51,990 nt of DNA, from NCBI GenBank assembly GCA_030054025.1, contig JASGCQ010000007.1, positions 1 through 51,990 on the forward strand, read 5' to 3'. Numbering within the stretch: position 1 is the first letter of the stretch; each line of letters starts with the position of its first letter. Below, one piece after another: positions 26,639-37,700 of the stretch. The DNA comes from Phycisphaerales bacterium (GTDB taxonomy: Bacteria; Bacteroidota; Bacteroidia; Chitinophagales; Chitinophagaceae). The notes beneath the pieces are model-generated. The model did no database searches. It was not told the DNA's origin and worked only from the letters and a program-made list of their open reading frames with translations. A program made the translations under genes and the position numbers.

Positions 26639-26974
26639 ATGAAAGAACTGAGTATTCAAGATGCCCAGAAACAAGTAGATGAGTGGATTAAAAGCATAGG
26701 GCAGCGTTATTTTTCGGAATTGACCAACCTTGGAATATTGATGGAGGAGGTAGGGGAATTGTCGCGCATTATGGTGCGCCAATATGGCGAACAATCGTTT
26801 AAAGAGTCCGACAAAGGGTATCACTTGGCTGATGAAATGGCTGATGTGCTTTGGGTATTGATTTGCTTGGCGAACCAAACAGGTGTAGATTTGACCGATG
26901 CCTTTGCAAAAAATAGGGCAAAGAAAACACTGCGTGACGCAGAAAGGCATCGCAATAATGAAAAACTACAATAA
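26639..26974 (+). CDS. MazG-family nucleotide pyrophosphohydrolase
   Basis: 111 residues from the ATG at 26639 (MKELSIQDAQKQVDEWIKSI), preferred over upstream GTG codons. The MazG fold motif is visible: LGILMEEVGELSRIMVRQYGEQ (ExxE), then LADEMADVLWVLICLANQTGVDL (E/DxxD). Such small MazG proteins cleave nucleoside triphosphates to monophosphates and pyrophosphate. The C-terminus is charged (KKTLRDAERHRNNEKLQ). The gene precedes the SDR gene by 27 bases on the same strand, so they are probably co-transcribed. Confidence 0.88.
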   Translation: MKELSIQDAQKQVDEWIKSIGQRYFSELTNLGILMEEVGELSRIMVRQYGEQSFKESDKGYHLADEMADVLWVLICLANQTGVDLTDAFAKNRAKKTLRDAERHRNNEKLQ

Positions 26975-27001
26975 AGCGTCTAGAATCAAACATTATTGAC
27001 T

Positions 27002-27703
27002 ATGAAATATGCAATTGTTACTGGTGCTACACAAGGTATTGGTGCTGCCATCGCCAAAAAATTGGCGGCTCAAAACTTTAAGCTCGCGATTTGCGCTCGA
27101 AATGCTCAGGATTTAGCATCAATACAAACAGAGTTGATGAACTTAGGCAGCCCGCAGGTATATACTCAAGTTTGTGATTTGACTCATAAATCGGAAGCCA
27201 TTTCTTTTGCACAGTTTGCGCTGGAAGAATTGGGTACGGTAGATATACTGGTGAACAATGCAGGCGTATTTATACCTGGCGATATTTGCGATGAGCCTGA
27301 AGGGCAATTGGAACAAATGATGCAATTGAATGTTTTTTCGGCCTACGCCATTACTCGTGCAGTAGTACCCCAGATGAAAATTCGAAAAAGCGGCCACGTG
27401 TTCAATATGTGTTCTGTAGCTAGCTTAAAAGCCTATCCGCAGGGCGGCTCCTACAGTATTAGCAAATACGCACTATTAGGTTTTTCGGACAATCTTAGAG
27501 AAGAACTCAAGACGAGCAATATAAAAGTGACTGCATTATGCCCTGGTGCTACTTTTAGTCGCTCATGGCAGGGTAGTGGAGTACCAGAAGAGCGAATCAT
27601 GCAGGCCGATGATGTTGCCGAAGTGCTTTGGTCGTCTTATATATTATCGCAGCAAGCCAATGTAGAAATGATTGTGATGCGACCGCAATTCGGTGATTTG
27701 TAG
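27002..27703 (+). CDS. SDR-family oxidoreductase
   Basis: 233 residues from ATG 27002 (MKYAIVTGATQGIGAAIAKK). Classical short-chain dehydrogenase motifs are present: the nucleotide-binding TGATQGIG (7-14), NNAG (85-88), catalytic S138 and the YSISK pair Y151/K155, followed by PGATFSRSW. Such enzymes use NAD(P)H; the substrate cannot be told from sequence. It follows mazG closely. Confidence 0.92.
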   Translation: MKYAIVTGATQGIGAAIAKKLAAQNFKLAICARNAQDLASIQTELMNLGSPQVYTQVCDLTHKSEAISFAQFALEELGTVDILVNNAGVFIPGDICDEPEGQLEQMMQLNVFSAYAITRAVVPQMKIRKSGHVFNMCSVASLKAYPQGGSYSISKYALLGFSDNLREELKTSNIKVTALCPGATFSRSWQGSGVPEERIMQADDVAEVLWSSYILSQQANVEMIVMRPQFGDL

Positions 27704-27745
27704 GTGAATTTCTTCGAAATAGCACATCCTATATCTTTAAGTATA

Positions 27746-27753
27746 TACCTTTG
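27746..27753 (+). promoter_or_regulatory. -7 box before lemA
   Basis: TACCTTTG, an exact TAnnTTTG, lies 25 bases before the lemA start. No clear TTTG is seen at -33, so this may be a weak or activator-dependent promoter. Confidence 0.5.
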
Positions 27754-27777
27754 GACAAAATTAAAATTTAAAACTCA

Positions 27778-28368
27778 ATGAAAAAGTCGTTACTGGTTAT
27801 CCTCGTTTTATTGGCAATCATTATGATTGGCGGTTGTATGTCTTGCAATATTCAACGTAGCCTTGTGGGCTTAGATGAAGACGTGAAAGCTAAATGGGCT
27901 CAAGTTCAAAATCAATATCAACGTCGCTCAGATTTAATTGGCAATTTGGTAGAAACTGTAAAAGGTGCTGCAAATTTCGAAAAAAGCACTTTGACAGATG
28001 TGATTAATGCTCGTGCAAAAGCTACTTCTATTCAATTGAGCGCAGACGATCTTTCTCCCGAAAAATTGAAAGAATATCAAGCTGCTCAAGGTCAATTGGG
28101 GCAAGCATTGGGTCGCTTGATGATGGTGAATGAAGCGTATCCTGAATTGAAGTCGAATATCAACTTTTTGAAATTACAAGATGAGCTTGCAGGCACAGAA
28201 AATCGTATCTCTGTTGAAAGAAAAAATTATAACGAATCGGTTCAAGCCTATAATGTAAAAACACGCCAATTCCCCAACAACCTATTTGCTGGTATGATGG
28301 GCTTTAAACTACATGGCACCTTTGAGGCAGATGCTGCTGCTCAAAAAGCTCCTTCGGTAAAATTTTAA
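27778..28368 (+). CDS. lemA: LemA family protein
   Basis: 196 residues: a short N-terminal membrane or lipoprotein-like segment (KKSLLVILVLLAIIMIGGCMSC), then the LemA helical domain with the hallmark QVQNQYQRRSDLIGNLVETVKG and LQDELAGTENRISVERKNYNE, then YNVKTRQFPNNLFAGMMGF. LemA proteins are membrane-anchored coiled helices of uncertain function. They are regularly encoded beside TPM-domain proteins, as here: two follow directly on the same strand. Confidence 0.93.
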   Translation: MKKSLLVILVLLAIIMIGGCMSCNIQRSLVGLDEDVKAKWAQVQNQYQRRSDLIGNLVETVKGAANFEKSTLTDVINARAKATSIQLSADDLSPEKLKEYQAAQGQLGQALGRLMMVNEAYPELKSNINFLKLQDELAGTENRISVERKNYNESVQAYNVKTRQFPNNLFAGMMGFKLHGTFEADAAAQKAPSVKF

Positions 28369-28446
28369 TTTAATTAGTGACAAGCGCAAATGATATTGCA
28401 CGGCTGCAATATTTTTTGCGCTTATTTTTTTGCCACAATCAATAGT

Positions 28447-28908
28447 ATGTTTTCTTTTTTCAAGAATAATAAAGCCCTACTGTCCAAAGAGATACAAGAT
28501 GCTGTGGTGGCTTGTATCGCTTCTACAGAGCGACGGAGTAGCGGAGAAATAAGGGTGTATGTGGAGTCGCATTGCGCTATGGTCAATCCCATAGACCGCT
28601 GTGCCGAAATATTTGAACAATTGAAGATGCACGAAACTAAAGAGCGCAATGGCGTGTTGTTGTACTTGGCATTGAAAGATCGTCAGTTTGCTATCGTGGG
28701 CGATAAAGGAATTAATGAAAAGGTTGGTGGCAATGCTTATTGGAATCATATTGCCGAAACATTGACCTCTCATTTCAAAAAAGGCGACATTAAAGAAGGT
28801 GTTTGTTATTGTATTGTAGAAATTGGACAAAGCCTCAAAAAGCATTATCCCGAAGATGGAACTGGAAATATCAATGAGTTACCGGACGAAATTGTATTTG
28901 GAAAATGA
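28447..28908 (+). CDS. TPM-domain protein, cytoplasmic form
   Basis: 153 residues from ATG 28447 (MFSFFKNNKALLSKEIQDAV). It has the TPM (TLP18.3/Psb32/MOLO-1) fold with IASTERRSSGEIRVYVE, RNGVLLYLALKDRQFAIVGDKGI and LTSHFKKGDIKEGVCYCI. There is no signal peptide. The stop overlaps the start of the next TPM gene by 4 bases (ATGA), a sign of coupled translation. The function of the LemA/TPM/TPM set is not settled; a membrane-quality or protein-repair role has been proposed for relatives. Confidence 0.9.
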   Translation: MFSFFKNNKALLSKEIQDAVVACIASTERRSSGEIRVYVESHCAMVNPIDRCAEIFEQLKMHETKERNGVLLYLALKDRQFAIVGDKGINEKVGGNAYWNHIAETLTSHFKKGDIKEGVCYCIVEIGQSLKKHYPEDGTGNINELPDEIVFGK

Positions 28909-29684
28909 GGCAGAACATTAAAAAATATTTTCAGTACTTGCTACTCCTTGTCCTAACATGGACTAGCACATTTACTACAGCTTGGGCTGGCGAAAAGGAT
29001 TTTCCTCCCGTACCCAATCCGCCAAGGCTTGTCAGTGATTTGGCAGGCTTTATGAGAGCCGATGAAGCAGCCGCTCTGGAGGCCAAATTGGAGGCTTATT
29101 CCGATTCTACCTCAAATGAGATTGCGATTGTTACCGTTCAAAGTATTGGTCAGTACGATATTGCAGACTATACAGTGCAATTGTTCAATAAATGGCATAT
29201 TGGTGGCAAAAAAAATAACAATGGCATTCTGATCCTAGCGGCTAAAGAGGAACGTAAAATTTGGATGACTACCGGTTATGGGTTAGAGGGGGCATTGCCC
29301 GATGGCTTGGTGGGTCAAATTATACGCGAAGAAATAGAGCCTAATTTCAAACAAGAGCATTTTTATGAAGGCTTTGAGCAGGGCACCAATGCTCTTATTG
29401 ATGCTGCTCGCGGAGAATATACTGCCGAACCCAAAGCAGTAAAAGGCAAAGGAGGTTCTATTATTCCTATTATTATCATTATCATCATTTTTGTCGTCAT
29501 CTTCAGCCGTGGCGGAAGAGGCGGTGGCGGCGGTTTGCTCAATAATGTTGGGTGGATAGCAGCTAGTATGCTCAACGGTCGTAGTTCAGGCTCAGGTTGG
29601 GGCGGCGGATCTTCTGACGGAGGTGGATTTGGTGGATTTGGCGGCGGATCTTCGGGCGGCGGCGGTGCTGGTGGTAGCTGGTAG
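28905..29684 (+). CDS. TPM-domain membrane protein with Gly-rich tail (YgcG-like)
   Basis: 259 residues. A signal peptide (YFQYLLLLVLTWTSTFTTAWA) is followed by a periplasmic TPM domain (VPNPPRLVSDLAGFMRADEA, IAIVTVQSIGQYDIADYTVQ, ILILAAKEERKIWMTTGYGLEG). A membrane segment comes next (GSIIPIIIIIIIFVVIFS, about 185-202). The tail is a Gly/Ser-rich run ending GGGGAGGSW, the typical YgcG C-terminus. It completes the lemA cluster. Confidence 0.92.
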   Translation: MRQNIKKYFQYLLLLVLTWTSTFTTAWAGEKDFPPVPNPPRLVSDLAGFMRADEAAALEAKLEAYSDSTSNEIAIVTVQSIGQYDIADYTVQLFNKWHIGGKKNNNGILILAAKEERKIWMTTGYGLEGALPDGLVGQIIREEIEPNFKQEHFYEGFEQGTNALIDAARGEYTAEPKAVKGKGGSIIPIIIIIIIFVVIFSRGGRGGGGGLLNNVGWIAASMLNGRSSGSGWGGGSSDGGGFGGFGGGSSGGGGAGGSW

Positions 29685-29699
29685 TGATTCTTTTAATGT

Positions 29700-30749
29700 C
29701 TAATAAAATCCAAATAGTTTTTTCTTCAACGCAAAGCGATGCGCTACTGAGATTCTGAAATTTCCGGCACTTAATTCTTGGCGTGCATTGGTGATGTAGG
29801 TGCTGCTTGTTGATAGGTTAGTAACATAATGAATGCCTGCAAAAAAACGATTCGAGTTGTAACCCAAGCCGATACGAAATGTTGCGGTAAAGTCATTGCC
29901 CCAGTGACTTAGGGTGGGGCTTCTTCTCGATTTTAATTGGGTATAGTTGATGCCCAAGCCCCCACTTAGTGTACCCGTGAGGAAAAAATGATGCGGCAAA
30001 ATATAGGTATATCCATATCCGATGTTTGCGGTTAAGCTTTTAATATTGCTGCGATTGAATTTGCTGTTGTTGAAATAATCTTTTTGATTCAATAGCATGG
30101 GTATGATGGAAGAATCGGCCATTACTATAAAGTCGCCAATGGCAGCACCTAAAATTAAAGAACCTGCACTCTTTAGTTGAACTTCGTTTTGAAGAAAAGC
30201 GGCTTTTAATGAAAATTGATCACCATCCCATAGATATTGTGCTGATAAGCCGATGTTGAAAGTAGCTATATCGGGGCGCAAATAATATCCGATGCTAGAG
30301 TTGTTATCAAGGACGCCAGAATTGCTCAGATAGAAGCCTTTATAGCGTTGGAGATAAATATCGAAAATTAATTTCTTGCCATATACATGGGTTTGTATGT
30401 CTAGGAAATTTGTTTTGCCAAATTCTTTGCTATCGTTAATAAGCGGCAGGTTGAAGCCGATGTTGACCCCAATCAATTTATAATTGAATCCCATCCCAAT
30501 ATTAAATGGGCTGTTGGGCTGGTATCGTACTTGGTCTGCATACTCTTTATCATGTAGCCCGTGAGTTACATATTTTCTGGAGCCAAAGCTGCGTAGGGTA
30601 AGGTCGTTTTTATAATCACTGATGTATAGGTTTCTATCTGGCTTTGCTATTTTTTTCTTGCTTACAGGCTGTGCCGATAAAGGGAAGGTGCAAATCGTAA
30701 AAGCGACAACACAAGACACTTCTTTAAGAAACAGGAGCAGTTGATTCAC
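29700..30749 (-). CDS. DUF4421 family outer-membrane protein
   Basis: The frame opens at a TTG at 30782, but a GTG at 30749 gives a better signal peptide (VNQLLLFLKEVSCVVAFTICTFPLSAQ) and about 349 residues. The mature protein is a series of amphipathic strands (FNIGMGFNYKLIGVNIGFNL, LSAQYLWDGDQFSLKAAF, ANIGYGYTYILPHHFFLTG) with a charged N-terminal part KPDRNLYISDYKNDLTLRSFG, the pattern of DUF4421. It is probably a beta-barrel of unknown function. It converges with the YgcG-like gene with only 15 bases between. Confidence 0.78.
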   Translation of the reverse strand: MNQLLLFLKEVSCVVAFTICTFPLSAQPVSKKKIAKPDRNLYISDYKNDLTLRSFGSRKYVTHGLHDKEYADQVRYQPNSPFNIGMGFNYKLIGVNIGFNLPLINDSKEFGKTNFLDIQTHVYGKKLIFDIYLQRYKGFYLSNSGVLDNNSSIGYYLRPDIATFNIGLSAQYLWDGDQFSLKAAFLQNEVQLKSAGSLILGAAIGDFIVMADSSIIPMLLNQKDYFNNSKFNRSNIKSLTANIGYGYTYILPHHFFLTGTLSGGLGINYTQLKSRRSPTLSHWGNDFTATFRIGLGYNSNRFFAGIHYVTNLSTSSTYITNARQELSAGNFRISVAHRFALKKKLFGFY

Positions 30750-30882
30750 TTCGTGCAATTCTTTAAAATAAATCGAGTACAAATATCATTGATTTTTCTT
30801 TGAAATCTAATTGGTTTTTTTCTGAGGAATTATAATTAAGTTTGGATCAACAATACGTTGTTTGTTTTTTAAAATTTGTTAC

Positions 30883-31506
30883 ATGAGATATTTGCCCCGG
30901 CTATTTATTACTTCGATTTTGGTTTTAGCAACCTTGCTAGGCGTATCGCCTATTGTGGCTCAAGAGCAGCCAAAGCCAATTTATATCGGGCAATTTGCGC
31001 CTGATTTTAAGATAAAGGATATCAACGGAGTAGAGCAAAGTATCGAACGCTACAAAGGGAAGAAAATTTTGTTGTCTTTTTATCGTTATGCGAGCTGTCC
31101 TATTTGTAATTTTCGTTTTCATGAACTTGAGGCCGAACGTGCTTTTTTTGAACAAAAGGGGGTGGTGTTTTTGGCTGTTTATGAATCTTCAGCAGATAAC
31201 GTGAAGGATTTAAACGATACTAACCAATATTACCAAATCTTGATACCCAATCCCAATGGTGCTTTATATGAATTGTACGCAGTAGAAATCAGTAAAGGAA
31301 AGGTTTTGAAAGGGATGACGAACGGAGCAATTAGAAAAGCGAATGAGGGCAAAAAGTTGTTTGCCAAAAAAATCAAGAAGGATGGCAATTCTAATCGTAT
31401 AGCTGCAGATTTTTTAATTGACGAGAATGGTAATGTGATTTATCCTTATTACGGTCGTTATTTAGGAGACAGGATGCCAATTGAATTTATTAAAAGTCAT
31501 CTCTGA
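30883..31506 (+). CDS. exported peroxiredoxin-like (AhpC/TSA, redoxin) protein
   Basis: 207 residues from ATG 30883 (MRYLPRLFITSILVLATLLG). A signal peptide ending IVAQE is followed by a thioredoxin-fold domain: IGQFAPDFKIKDINGVEQSI, then LLSFYRYASCPICNFRFHEL with C72 and C75 (a CPIC motif in the redox position), then VVFLAVYESSADN and DFLIDENGNVIYPYYGRYLGD. Probably a periplasmic thiol oxidoreductase or peroxiredoxin. The CxxC favours a disulfide or thiol-exchange role over a typical 1-Cys Prx. It has no partner gene nearby. Confidence 0.87.
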   Translation: MRYLPRLFITSILVLATLLGVSPIVAQEQPKPIYIGQFAPDFKIKDINGVEQSIERYKGKKILLSFYRYASCPICNFRFHELEAERAFFEQKGVVFLAVYESSADNVKDLNDTNQYYQILIPNPNGALYELYAVEISKGKVLKGMTNGAIRKANEGKKLFAKKIKKDGNSNRIAADFLIDENGNVIYPYYGRYLGDRMPIEFIKSHL

Positions 31507-31799
31507 TATTTTTCTCATTTTGTACTCAATTGCAATTATTGGCTTCCTAACACCTTTATTGTTTTGAGATATTAATACTTTGCTTTAGTTGTATCCATCC
31601 CAACATCTGACCAGAAAAACAAACCTGAACGATTACTCAAATAAAGAAATCTTAGCTATTCAAACCAAAAAAAAATACTAGACCTAAAAAAAACTAAGCT
31701 ACTTTTTGCCAATTAAACTATTTTTACAACCCGTAGCACCTCAAGATTGAACTCAGTTTCTATGCTTTATCTTTTGTATCCAAACCAAAACTATCGTAT

Positions 31800-34700
31800 A
31801 TGGATTATCTTTTCTCAAGTAAAAGAGTTTTCATAAGGCTCTTTCTTTTTTCTCTTTTTTTTTCAAATGTTCGCGCATTTGCACAAGCTATTAATACTAT
31901 TGCTGGCATAGGGTCTTCGAGTTTTAGTGGAGATGGTGGCTTGGCGACCTCGGCCGAACTAGCTCAACCTGTTGCGGTAGCGCGAGATGGATCGGGTAAT
32001 GTTTACATTTCAGACCAAGGTAATCATCGGATTCGTAAAATCACATTTTCGACGGGTGTCATTTCTACAATAGCAGGTAGTTCTACTTTCGGCTATAGTG
32101 GCGATGGTGGTGCTGCTGTCTCTGCCAAGTTGTATTACCCAGCAGGTATTGCTGTAGATGGTTTGGGCAATGTCTATTTTGCAGACCAAGGCAATCATCG
32201 TATCCGAAAAATTACAACTTCTACTGGTGTTATTACAACCATAGCGGGAACCGGTACTATTGGTTTTAGCGGTGATGGCGGAGCCGCAACCTCAGCAATG
32301 ATTAATAACCCTGCAGGCGTTGCCGTAGATAATTCAGGAAATGTTTATTTTTCAGATCAGTATAACCAACGTATCCGAAAAATTACTGCCTCTACTGGAA
32401 ACATTAGTACTATAGCAGGAACGGGAGCTTATAGTTATTCAGGCGACGGCGGAGCTGCAACATCTGCAACTTTTCAGAATCCGGCAGGTATTCGTGTTGA
32501 TGCTTCAGGTAATATTTTTATTGCAGATTTATTTAATCATGTGATTAGAAAAATTACAGCCTCCACGGGTGCTATTTCTACGGTTGCAGGAACTGGCACT
32601 GCGGGTTTTAGTGGTGATGGAGGATCTGCTACCTCTGCCAATCTCAATTATCCGATAGATGTCTCTTTTGACGATTCTGCCAACCTTTATATTTCTGTTC
32701 AGAATAGTCATAGAATTAGAAAAGTGAGTGCTTCAACAGGGTATATAAATTCTGTTGTAGGAACTGGCACCGCAGGCTATTCGGGAGATGGAGGTCTAGC
32801 TACTGCTGCTCAAATTAGCTATCCAACCGGCATCGCAACTGATGGGGGAGGTAATATTTATATTGCGGATCATGAAAATCATCGTATAAGATTTATTTGT
32901 AACTATACAGTAATGCCCACTGTAGTTTCGCCTGTCAACTATTGTGTAGGTGCTACAGCTACGGCTCTTACCGCCAGTAGCACCTCTTTAAAGTGGTACA
33001 CAACAGCAACTGGAGGTATAGGTTCTACTACAGCACCTACTCCCAGTACGGCAAGTGTGGGTACGACCACTTATTATGTAGTTTCTGTATCTCCTTATGG
33101 TTGCGAAGGACTAAGAGATTCAATTAAAGTAACCGTAAATGCATTGCCTAGTACGCCTACTGTAACCTCTCCAGTGACCTATTGCGTAGCTGCTGCAGCT
33201 ACGGCTCTTACTGCAACTGGTACATCATTAAAGTGGTACACATCTGCTACAGGCGGAACATCTGCTACAACAGCACCGACACCCAGTACAGCTTCTGCGG
33301 GGACTACTAATTATTATGTTTCACAAACATCAAGCACAACGGGTTGCGAAAGTGCTAGAACAACAATTACTGTCATTGTAAATAGTTTGCCTACAGCCCC
33401 AACAGTTACTACTCCTGTAAACTATTGTGAAGAATCCACAGCATCTGCACTTACCGCCTCGGGCATAACGCTGCTTTGGTACACCAGTGCAACTGGAGGC
33501 AGCACAGGTTCTTCTACTGCTCCTACGCCGAGCACAACCGTTACTGGTACTACTGTTTATTATGTTACTCAAACGACAAGTTGCGGAGAGAGTAGCAGGA
33601 GTACAATTACTGTAAATGTAAATGCGAAGCCTGCTAAACCTAGTGTTATCACACCAGTTGATTATTGTCAATTTGCTACAGCCACGGCACTAACAGCCAC
33701 CGGAACGGGACTTGTTTGGTACACCACAGCTACTGGAGGAACAGGTAGTGGTACTGCGCCAACGCCTAGCACGGCTGCTTCGGGTGCTTTTACCTATTAT
33801 GTAAGTCAAGCATCTTCTACAACAGGTTGTGAAAGCAATCGAGAAACGCTTACTGTAAATGTAACTACTGCCCCTGTTGCACCAACTGTAACAACTCTCG
33901 TTGTTTATTGTATTGGCGCTACAGCGTCTGCATTAACAGCTACAGGTACTTCCTTAAAATGGTACACTGCGGCAACTGGAGGTACAGGGTCTTCAACTGC
34001 TCCTACTCCCAGTACAGTTTTAGCGGGTACTGATACCTATTATGTAAGTCAAACCTCAGCTTCAACAGGTTGTGAAAGCGCAAGATCTGCGATTGCAGTT
34101 GTGATTAATCCGCTTCCTACAACCCCAACGGTTGCTACTCCTGTTTCCTATTGTAAGGGAGCGACTGCGGTAGCACTTGTGGCTACGGGTTCAGGACTTC
34201 TTTGGTACACCTCAGCTACAGGCGGCACAGGCTCAAGTACATCGCCTACTCCGAGTACCTCTACCGTTGGTGCCACTATTTATTATGTGAGTAGTACGAA
34301 TAGTTGTGGGGAAAGTAGTAGAGCTGCTGTAAGTGTAATGATTAGCAATGTTCCCGATACGCCTGCTGTTACCAGTCCTGTAATTTATTGTCAAGGAGAT
34401 ACGGCTGCCGTTGCACTTTCGGCAACAGGCACTTCCTTGAAATGGTACACTAGTCCTACGGGAGGTATAGGAAGCAGCACTGCTCCAGTACCTAGCACTG
34501 CCACAGCGGGAACAAGAACATATTATGTAAGCCAATCGAATGCAGCAGGATGTGAAAGTGTTCGTTCGGCAATAGTCGTTATTATCAGAGCGGCTCCTGC
34601 ACCTCCTATTGTCATTTCTCCTGTTCATTATTGTCAATTTGCTACAGCCACGGCACTAACAGCAACCGGAACGGGGCTTGTTTGGTACACTTCACCTACG

Positions 34701-37700
34701 GGTGGGGTAGGCAGTACTACTGCGCCAATACCGAATACAGATACCGTAGGGTCAAAAACTTATTATGTCAGCCAATCTGATACTTCAAGTTGTCCAAGTT
34801 TGAGGGCAGCAATTACAGTTATTATCCATGATATTCCCTCTGCTCCTATTGTAAGCACTCCGCTTCAATATTGTCAAGGGGAAGTGACAAATCCTCTAAC
34901 TGCAACACCTTCGCCAGGAGACACTTTGAAATGGTACACAGTACCTTCTGGAGGAGCTTTCAGCACTACGGCTCCTACTCCTAGTTCTGCTTCAGTTGAT
35001 ACAACCAACTATTATGTAAGTGCCACTTCGAGATATGGTTGTGGCGAAGGTGCCAGATCTAGTATTAGTATTGTTGTTAACGCTCAACCCAACACTCCGA
35101 CAGTTGTTTCTCCTGTCTCTTATTGTGTTGGTGCAAGCTCTGTAGCGGTTTCAGCTACAGGTACTTCATTAAAATGGTACTCTTCACCTACGGGAGGATC
35201 AGGGACTTCTTCTGCCCCAACTCCTAGTACAGGAACTGCAACAACTATTAAATATTATGTCAGTCAAACAAGTATTGCTGGATGCGAAAGTAATCAAGAC
35301 TCAATCATTGTAACAATTAATCCTGTTCCTGCTGTCCCGACTGTTACAACTCCTATAGTTTATTGTTTAGGCGCTATGGCAAGCCCTCCTACAGCTTCGG
35401 GTACTTCTTTGCTTTGGTACACAAGTGATACCGGAGGCACAGGTAGTACCACCGCATCTACACCCTCAACTGCGAGTTTAGATACTATAATCTATTATGT
35501 TAGTCAGTCCAATTCTTTCGGGTGCGAAAGTGCCAGAGCAGCAATCGCCGTAAATATCAACTCAAGTCCTCCTGCTCCTACGGTTACTACACCCATTAAT
35601 TATTGCCAAGATGCAACGGCATCTTCCTTGACTGCAATAGGAACCAGTCTTCTTTGGTACACAAGTGTTACAGGAGGAACGGGTAGCAGTATTGCTATTA
35701 TCCCAAGTACTTCTAGTGCAGGGACTACTACTTATTATGTAAGCCAAAATACTGGATGTGGTGAAAGTGCCAGAACGGCCATCGTTGTGAATATTAATGC
35801 AAATCCTTCGGCCCCCACAGTACCTGCTGCAACCATAAGTTATTGTCAGAATGCTGTTGCATCTCCACTTACTGCAACGGGAACGTCCTTAAAATGGTAC
35901 ACCACTGCTACGGGAGGAATCGGTAGCACTACAGCACCTACTCCTCTAACCACTCCCGCAGGCACAACAACTTACTATGTAAGCCAAACCAATAGTGTGG
36001 GATGTGAAAGTCCAAGAACCTCCATTGCTGTTACAATTAATGCAACTCCAATTGACCCAATAGTGACGACTCCCGCAGAGTATTGTTCGGGTTCTACGCC
36101 TGTAGCACTCACTGCAAGTGGAACTTCCTTAAAATGGTACACAACGGCTACTGGAGGTACAGGCAGTTCTACTGCACCTATTCCAAGCACATCAAGTACC
36201 GGGGCTACTACCTATTACGTTAGCCAAACATCAGTAGCGGGCTGTGAAAGTGAGCGAGCATTAATTAATGTAATTGTATATGCAACTCCTTCTGCACCTA
36301 CTGTAGGCTTTTTGGTTGCCTTTTGTTTGGGAGGTGCTGCTACGCCACTCACCGCCATAGGTCCAGGGCTTAAATGGTACACAGCTGCGACCGGGGGAAC
36401 AGGAACTACAACCGCACCTACTCCTAGCACTGCCTCTGTAGGTTTTACAACCTATTATGTGAGCCAAAGTTCGACCTTGGGTTGCGAAGGAGGACGAGCA
36501 AGCATCTTAGTTACAATTAATCCCTTGCCTGCTGCACCATCTGTCATCACACCAGTTACTTATTGTGAAGCCGCTACGGCATCTGCATTGACAGCCACTG
36601 GTACTTCTCTTAAATGGTACACTACAGCAACGGGCGGAACGGGTTCTGCTACTGCGCCAATTCCTAGCACAGCAACCCCAGGTTCGACCACTTACTATGT
36701 GAGCCAAACATCTTCTTTGGGTTGCGAAGGGTTTCGTTCGGGTATCGTTGCTACGATTAATCCATTGCCCTTAGAACCTTTGGCTACTTCGCCTATTACT
36801 TATTGTGAAGGAGCAACTGCCTCCATTCTTACGGCTACCGGAACTACACTTAAATGGTACGCTAGCGCCAGCGGAGGAACAGCTTCTACAACTGCTCCCA
36901 CTCCTAGTACTGCCACTTCAGGCACAACAACATATTATGTGAGTCAAACTTCATCATTGGGTTGCGAAGGATCGCGTGCCAGTATTATTGTCAATGTTAA
37001 TCCATTGCCTACAGCACCAACAGTTATCACACCTATTGTGTATTGCGAAGGAGCTATTGCGTCAGCATTAACGGCTACTGGTTCCTCGCTCAAATGGTAC
37101 ACTGTGGCTACAGGAGGAACAGCTTCTACAACTGCTCCCACTCCAAGTACCACAACTGCGGGGGCTACTACCTACTATATAAGCCAAACGACGGCTGCTT
37201 CTTGTGAAAGTCCTCGCGCAAGTATCGTGGTTACCATCAATCCATTACCTACATCGCCAACAGTTACTTCGCCTATAGCATATTGTCAGGATGCTACCGC
37301 ATCTCCATTGACTGCAACGGGTACTTCTTTGAAATGGTACACTACAGCAACTGGAGGGGCAGGCTCTACTACAGCACCTACTCCAAGTACTACTATTGCG
37401 GGAACTACTACCTACTATGTAAGCCAAACCAATGCCGCTTCTTGTGAGGGACCTCGCGCCAGTATTGTGGTTACAGTTAATCCACTTCCTACAGCACCCA
37501 CAGTTATCAGTCCGCTTACTTATTGCCAAGCAGAGACCGCTTCTCCTTTGAGTGCTACAGGAACTTCTTTAAAATGGTACATTGCAGCGACAGGAGGAAC
37601 ATCTTCTTCAACAGTACCCACCCCAAGTACAACTACCCTAGGAACTACCACCTATTATGTAAGTCAGACTTCAACGGCGGGATGTGAGGGTGTGCGTTCT

